Below are positions 8,968 through 20,329 of a stretch of DNA of 64,000 nt, in pieces. The notes beneath the pieces were generated by a model. The model was given only the letters and a program-made list of their open reading frames with translations, was not told where the DNA came from and did not search any database. Positions within the stretch are counted from its first letter, which is position 1. Each line of letters opens with the position of its first letter. Made by a program: the position numbers and the translations under genes. The stretch is from Levilactobacillus spicheri DSM 15429 (GTDB lineage: Bacteria; Bacillota; Bacilli; Lactobacillales; Lactobacillaceae). The stretch covers positions 137,332 to 201,331 of the forward strand of contig NZ_AZFC01000016.1 in the NCBI RefSeq assembly GCF_001435095.1. Reading direction: 5' to 3'.

Positions 8968-11826
8968 TCAGTCTTCATCCTGGTCTTCCTTGGTCCGGGC
9001 GGTATCCCGTTCCAAGACCGGCTTCAGGTACTGACCAGTGTAGCTATTCGGCACCTGCGCCAGCTCCTCGGGCGTGCCGGTCGCCACCACGTGACCGCCG
9101 GCTTCCCCACCCTCGGGGCCCAGGTCGATCAGGTGATCGGCCGTCTTGATGACGTCCAGGTTGTGCTCGATGACCAACACCGTGTTGCCCTTGTCGACCA
9201 ACCGGTGCAGGACCTCCAACAAACGCTTGATGTCGTCGGTGTGCAGTCCCGTGGTCGGTTCGTCGAGGATGTAGAAGTTCTTCCCACTCTGTTGCTTATG
9301 CAGCTCGGAAGCCAGCTTCATCCGTTGGGCTTCCCCACCGGACAGGGTCGTCGCCGGTTGTCCCAGCTTGACGTAGCCCAGGCCAACGTCCTTGATGGTT
9401 TGCAGCTTCCGGGTGATCTTCGGGATGGCGTCGAAGAAGTCCAGGGCCTCGCTGACGGTCATGTTCAAAACGTCAGCAATGTTCTTGCCCTTGTACTCGA
9501 CCTCCAGCGTTTCGGAATTGTACCGGGTCCCGTGGCAGACCTCACACGGCACGTACACGTCGGGCAGGAAGTTCATTTCGATCTTTAAAATCCCGTCCCC
9601 GTGACAGGCTTCACACCGGCCGCCCTTGGTATTGAAACTAAAGCGGCCCTTCTGGTAACCGCGCAACTTGGCGTCGTTGGTCTGCGCGAAGAGTCCGCGA
9701 ATGTCGTCGAAGACCCCGGTGTAGGTCGCCGGGTTGCTCCGCGGCGTCCGGCCAATCGGGCTTTGGTCGATATCGACCAGCCGTTCGATGTTCTTGACCC
9801 CGGCAATGCTCTGATATTTCCCGGGTTTTTCCGAGTTATGGTTCAGCTTCTGCGCCAACGCGCGCTTCAAGATCGTGTTGACCAGCGTGGACTTCCCGGA
9901 ACCGGAGACCCCGGTGACCACGACGAACTCGCCTAACGGAAAGTCGACCGTGATATCCTTCAGGTTGTTCTCCGCCGCCCCGGTGACCCGAATCGCCTTG
10001 CCGTTCCCGGTTCGCCGGGTCAGCGGTACCGGAATGTACTTCTTGCCGGACAGGTACTGCCCGGTCAGCGACTTACGCGATCGCATGACCTGCTTCGGTG
10101 TCCCGGCGGCCATCACGTGGCCCCCGTTCTCCCCGGCACCCGGGCCGATGTCGACGATGTAGTCAGCGGCCCGCATGGTGTCCTCGTCGTGCTCAACCAC
10201 GATCAGGGTGTTCCCCAGATCGCGCATCTGCTTCAGAGAGGCGATCAGCCGGTCGTTATCCCGCTGGTGCAACCCAATCGAGGGTTCGTCCAGGATATAG
10301 AGCACCCCGGACAGGTTCGAGCCGATTTGCGTCGCCAGCCGGATTCGTTGGGCTTCCCCACCGGAAAGCGTTCGAGCGGAACGACTGAGCGTCAGGTAAT
10401 CCAACCCGACGTTGCGCAGGAAGGTCAGCCGGTCCCGAATCTCCTTCAAGATCGGTTGGGCGACGACCTGGTCCTGTTCGCCGAACGACAGGTCCTGGAA
10501 GAAGTGCAGTTCCTTGTCGACGGGCAGGTCGGAGACTTCCCCGATGTGTTGGCCGTCGATCTTGACACTCAAGGCCTGACGGTTCAACCGGTAGCCGTGG
10601 CAGGTGCTGCAGGTCAGTTCCGTCATGTACTTACGCATCACGTCTCGGGTAAAGTCACTGTTGGTTTCCTTGTAGCGCCGGTTGATGTTGGGCACGACCC
10701 CTTCGAAGGCCACGTCCACGTCCCGGACGCCCCCGAAGTCATTTTGGTAATGGAAGTGGAACTCCTTGCCCTGTGACCCGTACAGCACCAGGTCACGGTC
10801 GGCCTTCGACAGGTCCTTGAACGGCGTGTCCATGTCGACGTCAAAGGCGTCACAGGCCTGTTCCAGCAAGGCGGGGTAGTACTGCGAACTGATCGGATTC
10901 CAGGGCGCCAAGGCCCCTTCCCGCAGCGTCTTCGTCTTATCGGGCACGACCAAGTCCAGGTCGACCTCCAGCTTGACCCCCAGTCCGTCACAGTCGGGGC
11001 AGGCCCCGAACGGCGCGTTAAAGGAGAACAAGCGCGGTTCCAGTTCGCCCACGGTAAACCCACAGACCGGGCAGGCGTAGTATTCGGAAAAGATCAACGG
11101 CTCCCCGTCGATCACGTCCGCAATCGCGTAGCCACCACTTAACCGCAGCGCGGCTTCGAACGAGTCGAACAACCGGGACCGCACGCCCTTCTTGACCACG
11201 ATTCGGTCAATCACGATGGCGATGTCGTGCCGTTGGTTCTTGTTCAGTTCGGGCACGTCGTCGATGTCTTGAATCTCACCGTCGACCCGGACCCGGACGA
11301 ACCCTTCCCGCCGAATCTTCTCAAAGATCTGCTTATGCTGGCCCTTCTTGTCCCGCACGATGGGGGACAGGACCTGGAGCTTAGTCCGTTCGGGCAACGC
11401 GAGGACCTGGTCGACCATCTGCTCGACGCTTTGACTGGTAATCTTCGTACCGTCGTTCGGACAGATGGGGGTGCCGACCCGGGCCCACAGGAGCCGCAGG
11501 TAATCGTTGATTTCCGTGACGGTCCCCACGGTCGACCGGGGGTTCTTCGAGGTGGTCTTCTGATCGATCGAGATGGCCGGACTCAGCCCATCGATGGAAT
11601 CGACGTCGGGCTTGTCCATCTGGCCCAGAAATTGCCGGGCGTAGGACGACAGGCTCTCCACGTAGCGCCGTTGCCCTTCCGCGTACAACGTATCAAAGGC
11701 CAGCGAACTCTTCCCGGAACCGGAAAGACCACTAATGACCACGAGTTTATTTTTGGGAATCGTGACGTCAATGTTCTTTAAGTTATGGGCCCGGGCCCCG
11801 TGAATCACAATTTTATCGTTTAACAA
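8968..11826 (-). CDS. uvrA: Excinuclease ABC subunit UvrA
   Basis: A 952-residue protein with two ABC ATPase modules. The first Walker A is [12 protein letters not shown] near residue 33, the second [10 protein letters not shown] near 640. Both zinc fingers are present (CPVCGF...CPDC about 253-280; CEAC...CEVC about 740-770), as are two LSGGEAQR signatures. UvrA2 loads UvrB at DNA lesions in nucleotide excision repair. It follows uvrB by 19 bases and shares its LexA-controlled promoter. Length is normal. Confidence 0.99.
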   Translation of the reverse strand: MLNDKIVIHGARAHNLKNIDVTIPKNKLVVISGLSGSGKSSLAFDTLYAEGQRRYVESLSSYARQFLGQMDKPDVDSIDGLSPAISIDQKTTSKNPRSTVGTVTEINDYLRLLWARVGTPICPNDGTKITSQSVEQMVDQVLALPERTKLQVLSPIVRDKKGQHKQIFEKIRREGFVRVRVDGEIQDIDDVPELNKNQRHDIAIVIDRIVVKKGVRSRLFDSFEAALRLSGGYAIADVIDGEPLIFSEYYACPVCGFTVGELEPRLFSFNAPFGACPDCDGLGVKLEVDLDLVVPDKTKTLREGALAPWNPISSQYYPALLEQACDAFDVDMDTPFKDLSKADRDLVLYGSQGKEFHFHYQNDFGGVRDVDVAFEGVVPNINRRYKETNSDFTRDVMRKYMTELTCSTCHGYRLNRQALSVKIDGQHIGEVSDLPVDKELHFFQDLSFGEQDQVVAQPILKEIRDRLTFLRNVGLDYLTLSRSARTLSGGEAQRIRLATQIGSNLSGVLYILDEPSIGLHQRDNDRLIASLKQMRDLGNTLIVVEHDEDTMRAADYIVDIGPGAGENGGHVMAAGTPKQVMRSRKSLTGQYLSGKKYIPVPLTRRTGNGKAIRVTGAAENNLKDITVDFPLGEFVVVTGVSGSGKSTLVNTILKRALAQKLNHNSEKPGKYQSIAGVKNIERLVDIDQSPIGRTPRSNPATYTGVFDDIRGLFAQTNDAKLRGYQKGRFSFNTKGGRCEACHGDGILKIEMNFLPDVYVPCEVCHGTRYNSETLEVEYKGKNIADVLNMTVSEALDFFDAIPKITRKLQTIKDVGLGYVKLGQPATTLSGGEAQRMKLASELHKQQSGKNFYILDEPTTGLHTDDIKRLLEVLHRLVDKGNTVLVIEHNLDVIKTADHLIDLGPEGGEAGGHVVATGTPEELAQVPNSYTGQYLKPVLERDTARTKEDQDED

Positions 11827-11845
11827 ATCTGCATCCTCCTAACGC

Positions 11846-13852
11846 CTAGTCGCCGATCTCCGTCTTCATGTCCATAATGGTATCCCGCAACGACGCCGCC
11901 TGTTCGAAGTCCAACTTCTTGGCCGCGGCCCGCATCTGGTCTTCCAACCGGGCAATCAACTTTTCTTGTTCGTCCTTGCTCATCGACTCGAAGTCGTTTT
12001 CCACAAAGTCGTCGCTCTCACCACTATCGTCGCTCGGCTTGGTCACCGCGATCAGGTCGCGAATCGGCTTAATGATGGTCTTTGGCGTAATCCCGTGCTT
12101 CTGGTTATAGGCGATCTGAATCTTCCGCCGCCGCGCCGTTTCGTCCATGGCCGCCTGCATCGATTCCGTGACGGTGTCCGCGTACATGATGACGTGCCCG
12201 TGGGAGTTCCGCGCGGCCCGCCCAATCGTCTGGATCAACGACCGTTCGTTCCGCAAGAAGCCTTCCTTGTCGGCATCCAAAATGGCAATCAGTGAGACTT
12301 CGGGGATATCGATGCCTTCCCGCAACAGGTTAATGCCGACCAACACGTCGTACTTGCCCAGCCGCAGGTCCCGCATGATGGCGGTCCGCTCCAGAGTCTT
12401 GATGTCCGAGTGCAGATAGGCGACCTTGATACCCAAGTCCTTCAGATAATCGGTCAGGTCTTCGGCCATCTTCTTGGTCAGCGTCGTCACGAACGTCCGC
12501 TCGTTGGCCTCGACCCGTTGGTTAATTTCACCGACCAGGTCATCCATTTGCCCCATGATTGGTCGGACCTCAATCGTCGGATCCAGTAAGCCGGTTGGCC
12601 GAATGATCTGCTGAACCACGTGCTTCGTCTGGGCTTCTTCGTAAGGCCCCGGCGTCGCGGACATGTACACGACCTGATTGATGTGCTTTTCAAATTCACT
12701 GAGCTTCAGTGGTCGGTTATCCAGGGCACTGGGCAGCCGGAAGCCGTAATCGACCAGCTGCTGCTTCCGGGCCTGGTCCCCGTTGTACATCCCCCGGACC
12801 TGCGGCATCGTGACGTGGGATTCGTCGACGACCAGCAAGAAGTCCTTGGGGAAGAAGTCGAGCAGCGTGTACGGCGGCTCGCCGGGTTTGCGGCCATCCA
12901 TCCAGCGCGAATAGTTTTCGATCCCGCTGGTGTAGCCCATTTCCCGCATCATTTCGACGTCGTAGGTGGTCCGTTGCTTCAGCCGTTGGGCCTCCAACAA
13001 CTTGCCCTGACCCTCCAGTTCGGCGACCCGGTCCTTCAGTTCGCCCTCGATGCCTTCGGTGGCCTTAGCCATGATGTCATCGTTGGTCATAAAGTGGGTC
13101 GCCGGGAAGATGGCGACGTGTTCGCGGTCGCCCACAATTTCCCCGGTCAGCGCGTCGACCTCCCGAATCCGGTCGATCTCGTCGCCGAAGAACTCGATGC
13201 GTAGGGCCCGTTCGTCCCGAGACGCTGGGAAGATCTCCACCACGTCCCCGTGGACCCGGAAGCGGCCCCGCTGAAAGTCATAGTCGTTGCGCTCGAACTG
13301 AATGTTGACCAGTTTCCGTAACAGCGCGTCCCGTTCGATCTCTTGGCCCACTCGCAGGGAGACCACGTGGTTCTTATACTCGGTGGGGTCCCCTAAACCA
13401 AAGATGGAGGACACGGAGGCCACCACGATCACGTCGTTGCGTTCCAACAGCGAGCTGGTCGCCGAGTGCCGAAGCTTATCGATTTCGTCGTTGATCGACG
13501 AATCCTTTTCGATGTAGGTATCGCTCGACGGCACGTACGCCTCGGGCTGGTAATAATCATAGTAACTCACGAAGTATTCCACCGCGTTGTGCGGGAAGAA
13601 CTGCTTGAATTCCCCGTAAAGCTGGCCGGCCAACGTCTTGTTGTGTGACAGCACCAGCGTGGGCTTGTTCACGTTCTTGATGACGTTAGAAATGGTGAAC
13701 GTCTTCCCCGTCCCGGTGGCCCCCAGCAGAATCTGAGCCTTTTCGTGGTCTTCGATGCCCTGTGTTAGTTGGGCAATGGCCTCGGGTTGGTCCCCCGTCG
13801 GCTGATAATTTGAAACCAAATCAAACTTGCGATCCGTTTGACGATCGATCAT
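11846..13852 (-). CDS. uvrB: Excinuclease ABC subunit UvrB
   Basis: A 668-residue helicase-like protein. Walker A is [12 protein letters not shown] (about 41-52), the beta-hairpin [12 protein letters not shown] inserts into damaged DNA, the DEXX box is DESH, and a C-terminal UVR domain ([20 protein letters not shown]) contacts UvrC. UvrB verifies damage and recruits UvrC. The ATG at 13852 has SD AAGGGGG. It is the first gene of uvrBA, and a LexA-type box overlaps its promoter. Confidence 0.99.
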   Translation of the reverse strand: MIDRQTDRKFDLVSNYQPTGDQPEAIAQLTQGIEDHEKAQILLGATGTGKTFTISNVIKNVNKPTLVLSHNKTLAGQLYGEFKQFFPHNAVEYFVSYYDYYQPEAYVPSSDTYIEKDSSINDEIDKLRHSATSSLLERNDVIVVASVSSIFGLGDPTEYKNHVVSLRVGQEIERDALLRKLVNIQFERNDYDFQRGRFRVHGDVVEIFPASRDERALRIEFFGDEIDRIREVDALTGEIVGDREHVAIFPATHFMTNDDIMAKATEGIEGELKDRVAELEGQGKLLEAQRLKQRTTYDVEMMREMGYTSGIENYSRWMDGRKPGEPPYTLLDFFPKDFLLVVDESHVTMPQVRGMYNGDQARKQQLVDYGFRLPSALDNRPLKLSEFEKHINQVVYMSATPGPYEEAQTKHVVQQIIRPTGLLDPTIEVRPIMGQMDDLVGEINQRVEANERTFVTTLTKKMAEDLTDYLKDLGIKVAYLHSDIKTLERTAIMRDLRLGKYDVLVGINLLREGIDIPEVSLIAILDADKEGFLRNERSLIQTIGRAARNSHGHVIMYADTVTESMQAAMDETARRRKIQIAYNQKHGITPKTIIKPIRDLIAVTKPSDDSGESDDFVENDFESMSKDEQEKLIARLEDQMRAAAKKLDFEQAASLRDTIMDMKTEIGD

Positions 13853-13934
13853 GGTCGCTACCCCCTTGTCCCATCAAATTTATCTTTTCACAGCGAAAAA
13901 ATGGGAAACTCAGCGCTCCCCATGTCGTTCAAAT

Positions 13935-13943
13935 ATTCTACCA
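13935..13943 (-). promoter_or_regulatory. uvrBA promoter (extended -10)
   Basis: TGGTAGAAT on the minus strand. The LexA-like palindrome lies immediately upstream in the spacer/-35 region. Confidence 0.6.
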
Positions 13944-13946
13944 TAC

Positions 13947-13960
13947 CGAACATACTTTCG
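13947..13960. promoter_or_regulatory. LexA/SOS box of uvrBA
   Basis: CGAACATACTTTCG differs at one position from the Gram-positive LexA consensus CGAACRNRYGTTCG. It sits directly upstream of the -10, where LexA would repress transcription. This is the established way uvrBA is controlled in Bacillus. Confidence 0.82.
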
Positions 13961-13976
13961 CCAGTTTGCCGTTCCG

Positions 13977-14501
13977 TCAGGCAAACTTATCCTGATAGAT
14001 GGTCACGTTCGCGGTCCGTTCGCCCCGAACCACCGTTGTGCGTTGGACCGCGGTCAGTCCCTGGCCTTCCCAGAAGGCCGGGGCGGTACGGTCCCCCATG
14101 AAGACGCTGAGCTGAAGCTGGACCGCGTCGGCGGCCTTCAGCGTCTCAACCAGGCTCTGGTACAACGCGGCCTGCCGGTCAGCCGTTAGCTGCGCATCCG
14201 GCAACCAGAGGCCCAGCCAGACCAGGCTAGGCAACGGGTAGTCCACGATCAGGTCCACCAGCAGGACCAGCTGCCCCTGTTCGAAGACCCCCAGGTAGGT
14301 CTTCTGGTCGGCCGTTGCGTTTAACGGCACGTCGTCCAGGTCCTGGATGGCCTCGCGCCGGGTGACCGGGTGATCCTGAAAGTGTTCAAAATAAGCCGGA
14401 TGCTTCACCTGAAACTGGTAGATCAGGTCGTCATCGGCGTGCGTCAGTTCGCGGACCGTGGTGCCGGTCAGCGCGTGATTCCAAACGGTTGCTAATTCCA
14501 T
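13977..14501 (-). CDS. GNAT-like acetyltransferase
   Basis: A 174-residue protein with the GNAT beta/alpha pattern: a VRELTHADDDLIYQF start, TYLGVFEQGQLVLLVDLIVDYP mid-domain, and a C-terminal FWEGQGLTAVQRTTVV block that matches motif B (residues about 140-160). The acetyl-CoA loop R/QxxGxG/A is not clear, so the exact fold is less certain. It follows the HD-domain gene by 1 base and is co-transcribed. The substrate cannot be deduced. Confidence 0.65.
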   Translation of the reverse strand: MELATVWNHALTGTTVRELTHADDDLIYQFQVKHPAYFEHFQDHPVTRREAIQDLDDVPLNATADQKTYLGVFEQGQLVLLVDLIVDYPLPSLVWLGLWLPDAQLTADRQAALYQSLVETLKAADAVQLQLSVFMGDRTAPAFWEGQGLTAVQRTTVVRGERTANVTIYQDKFA

Positions 14502-14502
14502 G

Positions 14503-15150
14503 TCATGACTCCTTTGTTTTGTCTGCCAACAGGTGGTTGGTCAGGGCTGCCAACTTCTGTCGGTCGCTGAAGTCGGTCGCCAATAGTTCCGGCAAGACCG
14601 ACTTCAGGAAGTACTGCACACAGGCCATCCGCTGAAAGGTCAGGATGGTCGTCAGACTTTCCTTATAGATTTCGGTATACACGGGTTCGGGATTACCCTT
14701 TTGAATCTCGCCGAAGGATTCGTACAACAGGTCGACCTTATCCGCAACGGACAGGATCTGACCCTCCAACGTGGCGTCCTTGCCCTCACCTAACCGGCGC
14801 CGGTACACGTCCTGGAACTCCGCCGGAATCTCATTTTGAATGAAGTTTTCGGTCAGCGAGTCCTCGACGTCGGCCAACATGTGCCGCAACTCGGGCGTGG
14901 CGTACTTGACCGGGGTCTTGATGTCCCCAATGAACCGCTCGGTGTAGTCGTGGTTTAAGGACTTCTCGTACAGCAGCCGCCAGTTGACTTGGTTACCGGC
15001 CTGTTCCTCTACGTCCCCCAGGAACTGGGCCACCTCGGCCACCTTAAAGGAATGGGCGGCAACCGAGTGCTGCTCGAACTTAAAGTACCCCGGTGCCCGG
15101 TTGATCGTTTCCAAATCGCTCAAACTCTGTAAAAACTGATTCATGCCCAT
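14503..15150 (-). CDS. HD-domain hydrolase (YfbR-like 5'-nucleotidase type)
   Basis: A 215-residue HD-superfamily protein. Metal ligands are visible: His28 and His33 in QHSVAAHSF, His67-Asp68 in NHDYTERF, and an Asp in SVADKVDLL near residue 147. This order matches YfbR/YqeK-like nucleotidases that dephosphorylate deoxynucleoside monophosphates, though family members vary in substrate. SD AAGGGAG precedes the ATG. It forms a two-gene unit with the GNAT protein. Confidence 0.8.
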   Translation of the reverse strand: MGMNQFLQSLSDLETINRAPGYFKFEQHSVAAHSFKVAEVAQFLGDVEEQAGNQVNWRLLYEKSLNHDYTERFIGDIKTPVKYATPELRHMLADVEDSLTENFIQNEIPAEFQDVYRRRLGEGKDATLEGQILSVADKVDLLYESFGEIQKGNPEPVYTEIYKESLTTILTFQRMACVQYFLKSVLPELLATDFSDRQKLAALTNHLLADKTKES

Positions 15151-15372
15151 GTTGTGTCTACTCCCTTTCTGCCAATGCTGGCCACGACCAGTCGTTTTCC
15201 CAACCGCCGTGGCGTATTACTTTAAGAATACCACGACTGTTCCGGAAGGGGGGGCCCGGTGATTCAAAATTCTGCGCTGGCGGCCAACCGCCGGCAGAAA
15301 ACCAGTTCCCGATGGGCGGCGGTTCCACGGCTACCTCGCTGGCTCCCACCGTGAGCCGCCAATTGATCCACC
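15151..15372. other. Intergenic region between the HD gene and the trxB terminator
   Basis: No convincing gene. A 76-codon minus-strand reading frame has no SD and unusual composition. It probably holds the promoter of the HD-domain gene. Confidence 0.4.
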
Positions 15373-15415
15373 AAAAAAGCCGTCTCAATCGTCTAAATAG
15401 ACAATTGAAACGGCT
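15373..15415 (-). terminator. trxB terminator
   Basis: On the minus strand AGCCGTTTCAATTGTCTA pairs with TAGACGATTGAGACGGCT (one mismatch) and ends in TTTTTT. Confidence 0.88.
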
Positions 15416-15455
15416 CGCTTGATAATTGCTTATTTTGTCGTTCGCTCAACCAGCC

Positions 15456-16394
15456 TTAGTCCGTGGCAGCTTGCGACTTCAAGGATTCCAGGTAACTGAA
15501 GGCTGCTTGGCCCGCAGTGCCCCCTTCACCCACGGCCGTGGTAATCTGCCGCAGGTCCTTTTGCCGCACGTCCCCGATGGCAAAGATGCCCGGTACCGCC
15601 GTCGCCATGTGGTCATCGGTGATGATCCAGCCGGCGTCGTCCGTGATGCCTAAGCCCGTGAAGGCGGCCGTCATCGGCAAGGTCCCGACGTAGATGAAGA
15701 CCCCCGCCGCATCCAAGTGACCGGTCTCGCCGGTCTGGTTGTTGTGCGTCGCCACGCCGGTGACCTTCATGTCATCGCCTTGGATCTCCGTCACGTTGGT
15801 GTTCCAAACAAATTCAATCTTGTCGTTGGCAAAGGCCCGGTCCTGAATGACCTTTTGCGCCCGTAGTTGGTCCCGGCGAACCACGATGGTCACCTTGGAA
15901 GCCAACCCGGCCAGGTAGAGACCTTCTTCAACGGCGGAGTCCCCGCCACCCACGACGATCACTTCGCGGTTCTTAAAGAACGCCCCGTCGCAGACCGCGC
16001 AGTAGGAGACCCCACGGCCGCCGTATTCATCCTCGCCCGGTACCTTGAGCTTCTTATACTCAGAGCCCGTCGCAATGATCACGGCCTTGGCGCTGTAGTC
16101 CCCATCGTCGGTCTTGACGACCTTGTGGTCCCCGTGGTCTTCGATGGCTTCGACACTGCCATAAGCGAATTCGGCGCCGAACTGGGTCGACCCCTCGTAC
16201 ATGTCCTTGGCCAGGTCGGGTCCTAAGACCGACTTGAAGCCCGGATAGTTTTCAATGGCCGCCGTATTATTCATTTGCCCGCCGTAAATTCCCCGGTCGA
16301 GCATCAGGACCGACAGGTTGGCCCGTGACGCATACAGCGCCCCGGTCATCCCGCCGGGTCCGGCACCAATTACAATGACGTCATAGTTTTTCAA
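15456..16394 (-). CDS. trxB: Thioredoxin-disulfide reductase
   Basis: A 312-residue flavoprotein. The FAD-binding loop is GAGPGGMTGA (10-19), the redox pair is Cys132/Cys135 in CAVCDG, the NADPH-binding loop is VGGGDSAVEEG, and a C-terminal FAIGDVRQ closes the FAD site. It reduces thioredoxin with NADPH. The start is TTG, with GGGAG about 10 bases upstream; no ATG gives a better fit. It is the last gene of the hprK-lgt-gpsA-galU-trxB neighbourhood and has its own terminator. Confidence 0.97.
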   Translation of the reverse strand: MKNYDVIVIGAGPGGMTGALYASRANLSVLMLDRGIYGGQMNNTAAIENYPGFKSVLGPDLAKDMYEGSTQFGAEFAYGSVEAIEDHGDHKVVKTDDGDYSAKAVIIATGSEYKKLKVPGEDEYGGRGVSYCAVCDGAFFKNREVIVVGGGDSAVEEGLYLAGLASKVTIVVRRDQLRAQKVIQDRAFANDKIEFVWNTNVTEIQGDDMKVTGVATHNNQTGETGHLDAAGVFIYVGTLPMTAAFTGLGITDDAGWIITDDHMATAVPGIFAIGDVRQKDLRQITTAVGEGGTAGQAAFSYLESLKSQAATD

Positions 16395-16461
16395 GCTGAC
16401 GACTCCCTTCCGAATATCTTAGTATGAATGACACTTTACTATTAAAAAGTAAGTTTGTCAC

Positions 16462-17367
16462 CTATTTTGACTCCGGCTTTTTCGCATCTTCGGTGGTTAG
16501 CTGTTGGCCCAGCTGCTTGATGTAGGCCCGCAATTGGTCCTTGGTTTCGGGATGGTTCAAACCATACTCGATGTTGGTCTTTAACCAGCCGAACTTGTTG
16601 CCGACGTCGTAACGCTTGCCCTTGTACTCGTGAGCGAAGACCCGTTGCGTCTTGTTCAGGTTGTCAATGGCGTCGGTCAGCTGCAATTCGTTGCCCAGCC
16701 CAATCTTCGTGTGTTCCAGCGCCTCGAAGATCTCCGGCGTGAACAGGTACCGGCCAATGATGGCCAGGTCACTCGGCGCCTCGTCTGGTTCCGGCTTTTC
16801 CACGAAGTTGGTCACGTTGTAGAGGCCCGGTGCGGTCTCCTCGGACGGATTAATGACCCCATACTTCGCGGTGTCCTTGTGTGGAACCCGCATCACGGCC
16901 AGCGTGGAGGCCCCGGTCTGTTCGTAACGGTCGATCAATTGCTTGGTCAACGGTACCTTACTGTCGGTCATGTCATCCCCCAGCATCACGACGAACGGTT
17001 CGTCGCCGATGAAGGCCTTGGCGGTCAACACGGCATCGCCCAAGCCCCGCGGGTACGGTTGGCGAATGAAGTACAGGTTCATGCCCGTGGTCTCCTGGAC
17101 CTGCTTGAGCATCTTTTCCTTGTGCTTAGCCTCCAGGTTGGCTTCCAGTTCCGGATTAGAGTCGAAGTGGTCTTCGATGGACCGCTTGGACTTCCCGTCG
17201 ACGATCACGATATCCTCGATACCGGATTTACGGGCCTCTTCCACGATGAACTGAATCGTGGGCTTATCCACGATGGGCAACATTTCCTTGGCTAAGGCCT
17301 TGGTGGCTGGTAAGAAACGGGTCCCCAAACCCGCAGCCGGAATCACAGCTTTTCTGACTTTACGCAT
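16462..17367 (-). CDS. galU: UTP-glucose-1-phosphate uridylyltransferase
   Basis: A 301-residue nucleotidyltransferase. The N-terminal [22 protein letters not shown] signature, EDHFDSN, the LGDDMTD metal site and YDVGNKFGW are all typical of GalU. It makes UDP-glucose for glycolipids, teichoic-acid decoration and exopolysaccharide. Here it could also supply the polysaccharide operon at the right end of the window. It lies 31 bases after gpsA. Confidence 0.97.
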   Translation of the reverse strand: MRKVRKAVIPAAGLGTRFLPATKALAKEMLPIVDKPTIQFIVEEARKSGIEDIVIVDGKSKRSIEDHFDSNPELEANLEAKHKEKMLKQVQETTGMNLYFIRQPYPRGLGDAVLTAKAFIGDEPFVVMLGDDMTDSKVPLTKQLIDRYEQTGASTLAVMRVPHKDTAKYGVINPSEETAPGLYNVTNFVEKPEPDEAPSDLAIIGRYLFTPEIFEALEHTKIGLGNELQLTDAIDNLNKTQRVFAHEYKGKRYDVGNKFGWLKTNIEYGLNHPETKDQLRAYIKQLGQQLTTEDAKKPESK

Positions 17368-17398
17368 AACGACTATCCCTCCTCAGAGACTAAAACCC

Positions 17399-18412
17399 TT
17401 AAAATTCTGCGCGACCCTCGCGTTGCATCAGGTCGGAAATGGCGGTCTTGATATCCTTGCCTTCGTAGAGCACTTGGTAAATGGCTTCGGTAATCGGCAT
17501 CGACACGCCCCGCTTCTGTGATAACTCGTAAGCGGCCTTGGTAGTGGCGACCCCTTCGATGACCATGCCCATATGGCTGACCACGTCATCGAGCTTCTCG
17601 CCGCGGCCCAGTTCGTCACCGGCCCGCCAGTTCCGGGAATTGGAACTCGTGGCGGTGACGATCACGTCGCCGACCCCGGACAACCCAATAAAGGTCATCG
17701 GGTCGGCCCCAAAGGACGTTCCCAACCGGGAGATTTCGGCCAGGCCCCGGGTCATCAGAGCGGCCTTGGCGTTGTCGCCGTAGCCCAGGCCGTGTAAGGC
17801 CCCGGCGCCCAACGCGATGATGTTCTTCAAGGCGGCGCCGATTTCGACCCCGATCACGTCAGAGTTGGTGTAGACCCGGAAGTAGTTGGTCATGAACAGC
17901 TTCTGGGTGTACTTAGCGGCTTCGGGACTGGCACTGGCCGCCGTAATCAACGTCAGGTCATGCCGGGCAACGTCTTCAGCGTGGCTCGGGCCGGACAGTA
18001 CCGTCACAGCCTTGCGATTGGCTGCCGGGATCTCCTCTTCCAGCACCTGCGAGATTCGCTTGTAGGTGTGTTGTTCGATCCCCTTGCTGGCGTGGATGAT
18101 CTCCGGTTGATTCTTTTGTTGGACCAGCAATTCGCCGACCTCATGGGCCACCGAACGAACGGCCTTGGTCGGCACAACGAACAGGATGGCGTCCACCCCG
18201 TCAATGGCACTGGCCAAGTCGGCGTACGCCACTAACGACTTCGAGAACGTGAAGTCCTTGATGTAGTGACTGTTGGTGTGTTGCGTGTTGAGTTCCTCAA
18301 CCTGCTTGGGGTTGTAGGACCATAACCGCACATCGTGCCCATTTTCGTCCAAAACACTGGCTAAGATGGAGCCCCAAGAACCGGCACCCAGTACTGCAAT
18401 TTTCTCTGACAT
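17399..18412 (-). CDS. gpsA: Glycerol-3-phosphate dehydrogenase [NAD(P)+]
   Basis: A 337-residue Rossmann enzyme. The nucleotide-binding loop is [12 protein letters not shown] (6-17), followed by FVVPTKAVR, the catalytic-lysine region [25 protein letters not shown], and [14 protein letters not shown]. It makes sn-glycerol-3-phosphate for phospholipids and teichoic acids. It is 14 bases after lgt in the same operon. Confidence 0.98.
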   Translation of the reverse strand: MSEKIAVLGAGSWGSILASVLDENGHDVRLWSYNPKQVEELNTQHTNSHYIKDFTFSKSLVAYADLASAIDGVDAILFVVPTKAVRSVAHEVGELLVQQKNQPEIIHASKGIEQHTYKRISQVLEEEIPAANRKAVTVLSGPSHAEDVARHDLTLITAASASPEAAKYTQKLFMTNYFRVYTNSDVIGVEIGAALKNIIALGAGALHGLGYGDNAKAALMTRGLAEISRLGTSFGADPMTFIGLSGVGDVIVTATSSNSRNWRAGDELGRGEKLDDVVSHMGMVIEGVATTKAAYELSQKRGVSMPITEAIYQVLYEGKDIKTAISDLMQREGRAEF

Positions 18413-18426
18413 AGTTTGGATTCTCC

Positions 18427-19284
18427 TTAATTAGATGATTTCACGCGTTCACGGAACGGATTACCGTCCAGGTAGTCGGCCGGTGGTTCCTGTGTTCGCC
18501 GACGGTAGACCCAGATGATCGCCGCCCCCACGAAGAGGACGATGGATAAGAGCTGGGATACCCGAATGGTCCCCAACAGCATCAAACTGTCGGTCCGCAT
18601 CCCTTCAATAAAGAAGCGGCCGAACGAATACCACATGACGTATCCCAGGAAGACCTCGCCCTGCTTAAAGAGCCGGGGAGAGTGCCGCAGACTCATCAGC
18701 ACCACGAACCCCAGCAGGTCCCAGGTCGATTCGTACAGATAGGTCGGCTGACGGTAGGCCCCCTCGATCAACATCTGATTGATGATCCAATCTGGCAGGT
18801 GGAGCCCCTGTAAAAACGACAGACTGGTGATGCGACCAAAGGCTTCCTGATTCATAAAGTTGCCCCAGCGACCGATCGCCTGCCCCAAAATCACGGTCGG
18901 CGCGGCGACGTCGAGCATCAGCCACACCGGAATGAACCGCGACCGGCAGAAGAAGAACACCACCAGGCCGGCCCCAATCAGTGACCCGTAGATGGCGATC
19001 CCGCCATCCCAGATGGCAATGATCTCCCCGGGGTGTTGCTGATAATACCCCCACTGAAAGACCACGTAGTAGAGCCGGGCCGCAATTAACGCGGCGGGCA
19101 GGGCCCACAGAATCATATCATAAATGTCGTCGGGATTGATGCCCCGCCGACGTCCCTCGCGCACGGCCAGGGTGACCGCAATGATCACACCCGTGGCGAT
19201 GATCACCCCGTACCAGTGGACCGCAATCGGTCCCAAATGAACGGCGATGGGATTGAGGGCCGCTAAAATCGGTGTTAACGTCAT
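18427..19284 (-). CDS. lgt: Prolipoprotein diacylglyceryl transferase
   Basis: A 285-residue membrane enzyme with about seven segments. The Lgt signature [13 protein letters not shown] is present (about 132-144), along with an N-terminal [12 protein letters not shown] and [13 protein letters not shown]. It attaches diacylglycerol to the lipobox cysteine of prolipoproteins. It is 15 bases after hprK, with SD GAGGGGGT. Note that PstS in this window lacks a lipobox and would not be an Lgt substrate. Confidence 0.97.
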   Translation of the reverse strand: MTLTPILAALNPIAVHLGPIAVHWYGVIIATGVIIAVTLAVREGRRRGINPDDIYDMILWALPAALIAARLYYVVFQWGYYQQHPGEIIAIWDGGIAIYGSLIGAGLVVFFFCRSRFIPVWLMLDVAAPTVILGQAIGRWGNFMNQEAFGRITSLSFLQGLHLPDWIINQMLIEGAYRQPTYLYESTWDLLGFVVLMSLRHSPRLFKQGEVFLGYVMWYSFGRFFIEGMRTDSLMLLGTIRVSQLLSIVLFVGAAIIWVYRRRTQEPPADYLDGNPFRERVKSSN

Positions 19285-19299
19285 TTCCTACCCCCTCAA

Positions 19300-20241
19300 T
19301 TAATGTGCATCTTTGGCTGAATTTTGCTTAATCAACCGGTTCAGGTTCTCATCGAAGACCTTGGTGGCGTCGTAGCCCATGGAACGGGCCCGGAAGTTCA
19401 TCGCCGCGGCTTCGATAATGATGGCCAGATTCCGCCCGGTCTTGACCGGAATCGTGATCTTCGGGACGACCACGTCGAAGAACCGCTGACTCTCCGTGTT
19501 GTTCCCCAACCGGTCAAAGTGGTTGTCGTCGTGCCAGAGTTCCAGGTGAACGATCAGGTCGATGTCCGTTTCACTCCGGACGGCCCCGGCCCCAAAGAGG
19601 TTCATCACGTCGATGATCCCGATTCCCCGAATCTCCAGCAGGTGACTTAAAATGGCGGGCGCGGCGCCGACCAGGGTCTGTTCGTCTTGTTGATAGACCT
19701 CGACCCGGTCGTCGGCAATCAGCCGGTGGCCCCGCTTGACCAGTTCTAGAGCGGTTTCACTTTTCCCAACACCGGAATCCCCGGTGATCATGACGCCGAC
19801 CCCGTAGATGTCGACCAGGACACCGTGGACCGACTGCCGTTCAGCCAGTTTGCCTTCCAAAAAATTGGTCATGTTACTGAGGACCCGGGACGTGGTCAGC
19901 TTGGTCCCCAGGATCGGAATGTGGGCCTCTTCGGCGCACTGCTTCAGTTCCTCGGGGGGATCGAGTTGCGTGGAGATGACAAAGGCGGGCGTCTCGGGCT
20001 GACACATCTTGTGCATCACGTCGAGCAGCTTCTTATGACTCATCCCCTTGGCAAACGAGGTCTCCGTAATCCCCAACAATTGAACCCGCTTGGCTGGGTA
20101 ATAATTAAAGTACCCCGTGAGTTCCAATCCCGGTCGTGAAATATCGCTGGTGGTAATTTGTCGATCCAAATCATCTTGACCGGAATACACATCTAACCGG
20201 TTCACTCTGACCAGGTCGGCGACTGTGACGCTTTCTGGCAT
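19300..20241 (-). CDS. hprK: HPr kinase/phosphorylase
   Basis: A 313-residue bifunctional enzyme. Walker A is GDSGVGKS (154-161), and the family signature EIRGIGIIDVMNLFGAGAV follows (about 203-221). It phosphorylates Ser46 of HPr when glycolytic intermediates are high, so that CcpA binds cre sites, and it reverses the reaction otherwise. A cre-like site is present in the hpf promoter of this window. It is the first gene of its operon, with SD AAGGAGG. Confidence 0.98.
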   Translation of the reverse strand: MPESVTVADLVRVNRLDVYSGQDDLDRQITTSDISRPGLELTGYFNYYPAKRVQLLGITETSFAKGMSHKKLLDVMHKMCQPETPAFVISTQLDPPEELKQCAEEAHIPILGTKLTTSRVLSNMTNFLEGKLAERQSVHGVLVDIYGVGVMITGDSGVGKSETALELVKRGHRLIADDRVEVYQQDEQTLVGAAPAILSHLLEIRGIGIIDVMNLFGAGAVRSETDIDLIVHLELWHDDNHFDRLGNNTESQRFFDVVVPKITIPVKTGRNLAIIIEAAAMNFRARSMGYDATKVFDENLNRLIKQNSAKDAH

Positions 20242-20277
20242 GAACGCTTCCTCCTTACCGCGTAGTTAACTAGTCTA

Positions 20278-20286
20278 ATTTTAGCA
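20278..20286 (-). promoter_or_regulatory. hprK operon promoter (extended -10)
   Basis: TGCTAAAAT on the minus strand, about 40 bases upstream of hprK. The -35 is poor. Confidence 0.5.
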
Positions 20287-20329
20287 CTTTCACTAGGGTT
20301 CTCCTATCAAATTCCCTTCGTTAGAACGA

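Noticed and set aside
15158-15388. A 76-codon minus-strand frame between trxB and the HD gene.
   Set aside because: No SD, proline/tryptophan-rich shadow composition, and it overlaps the trxB terminator.
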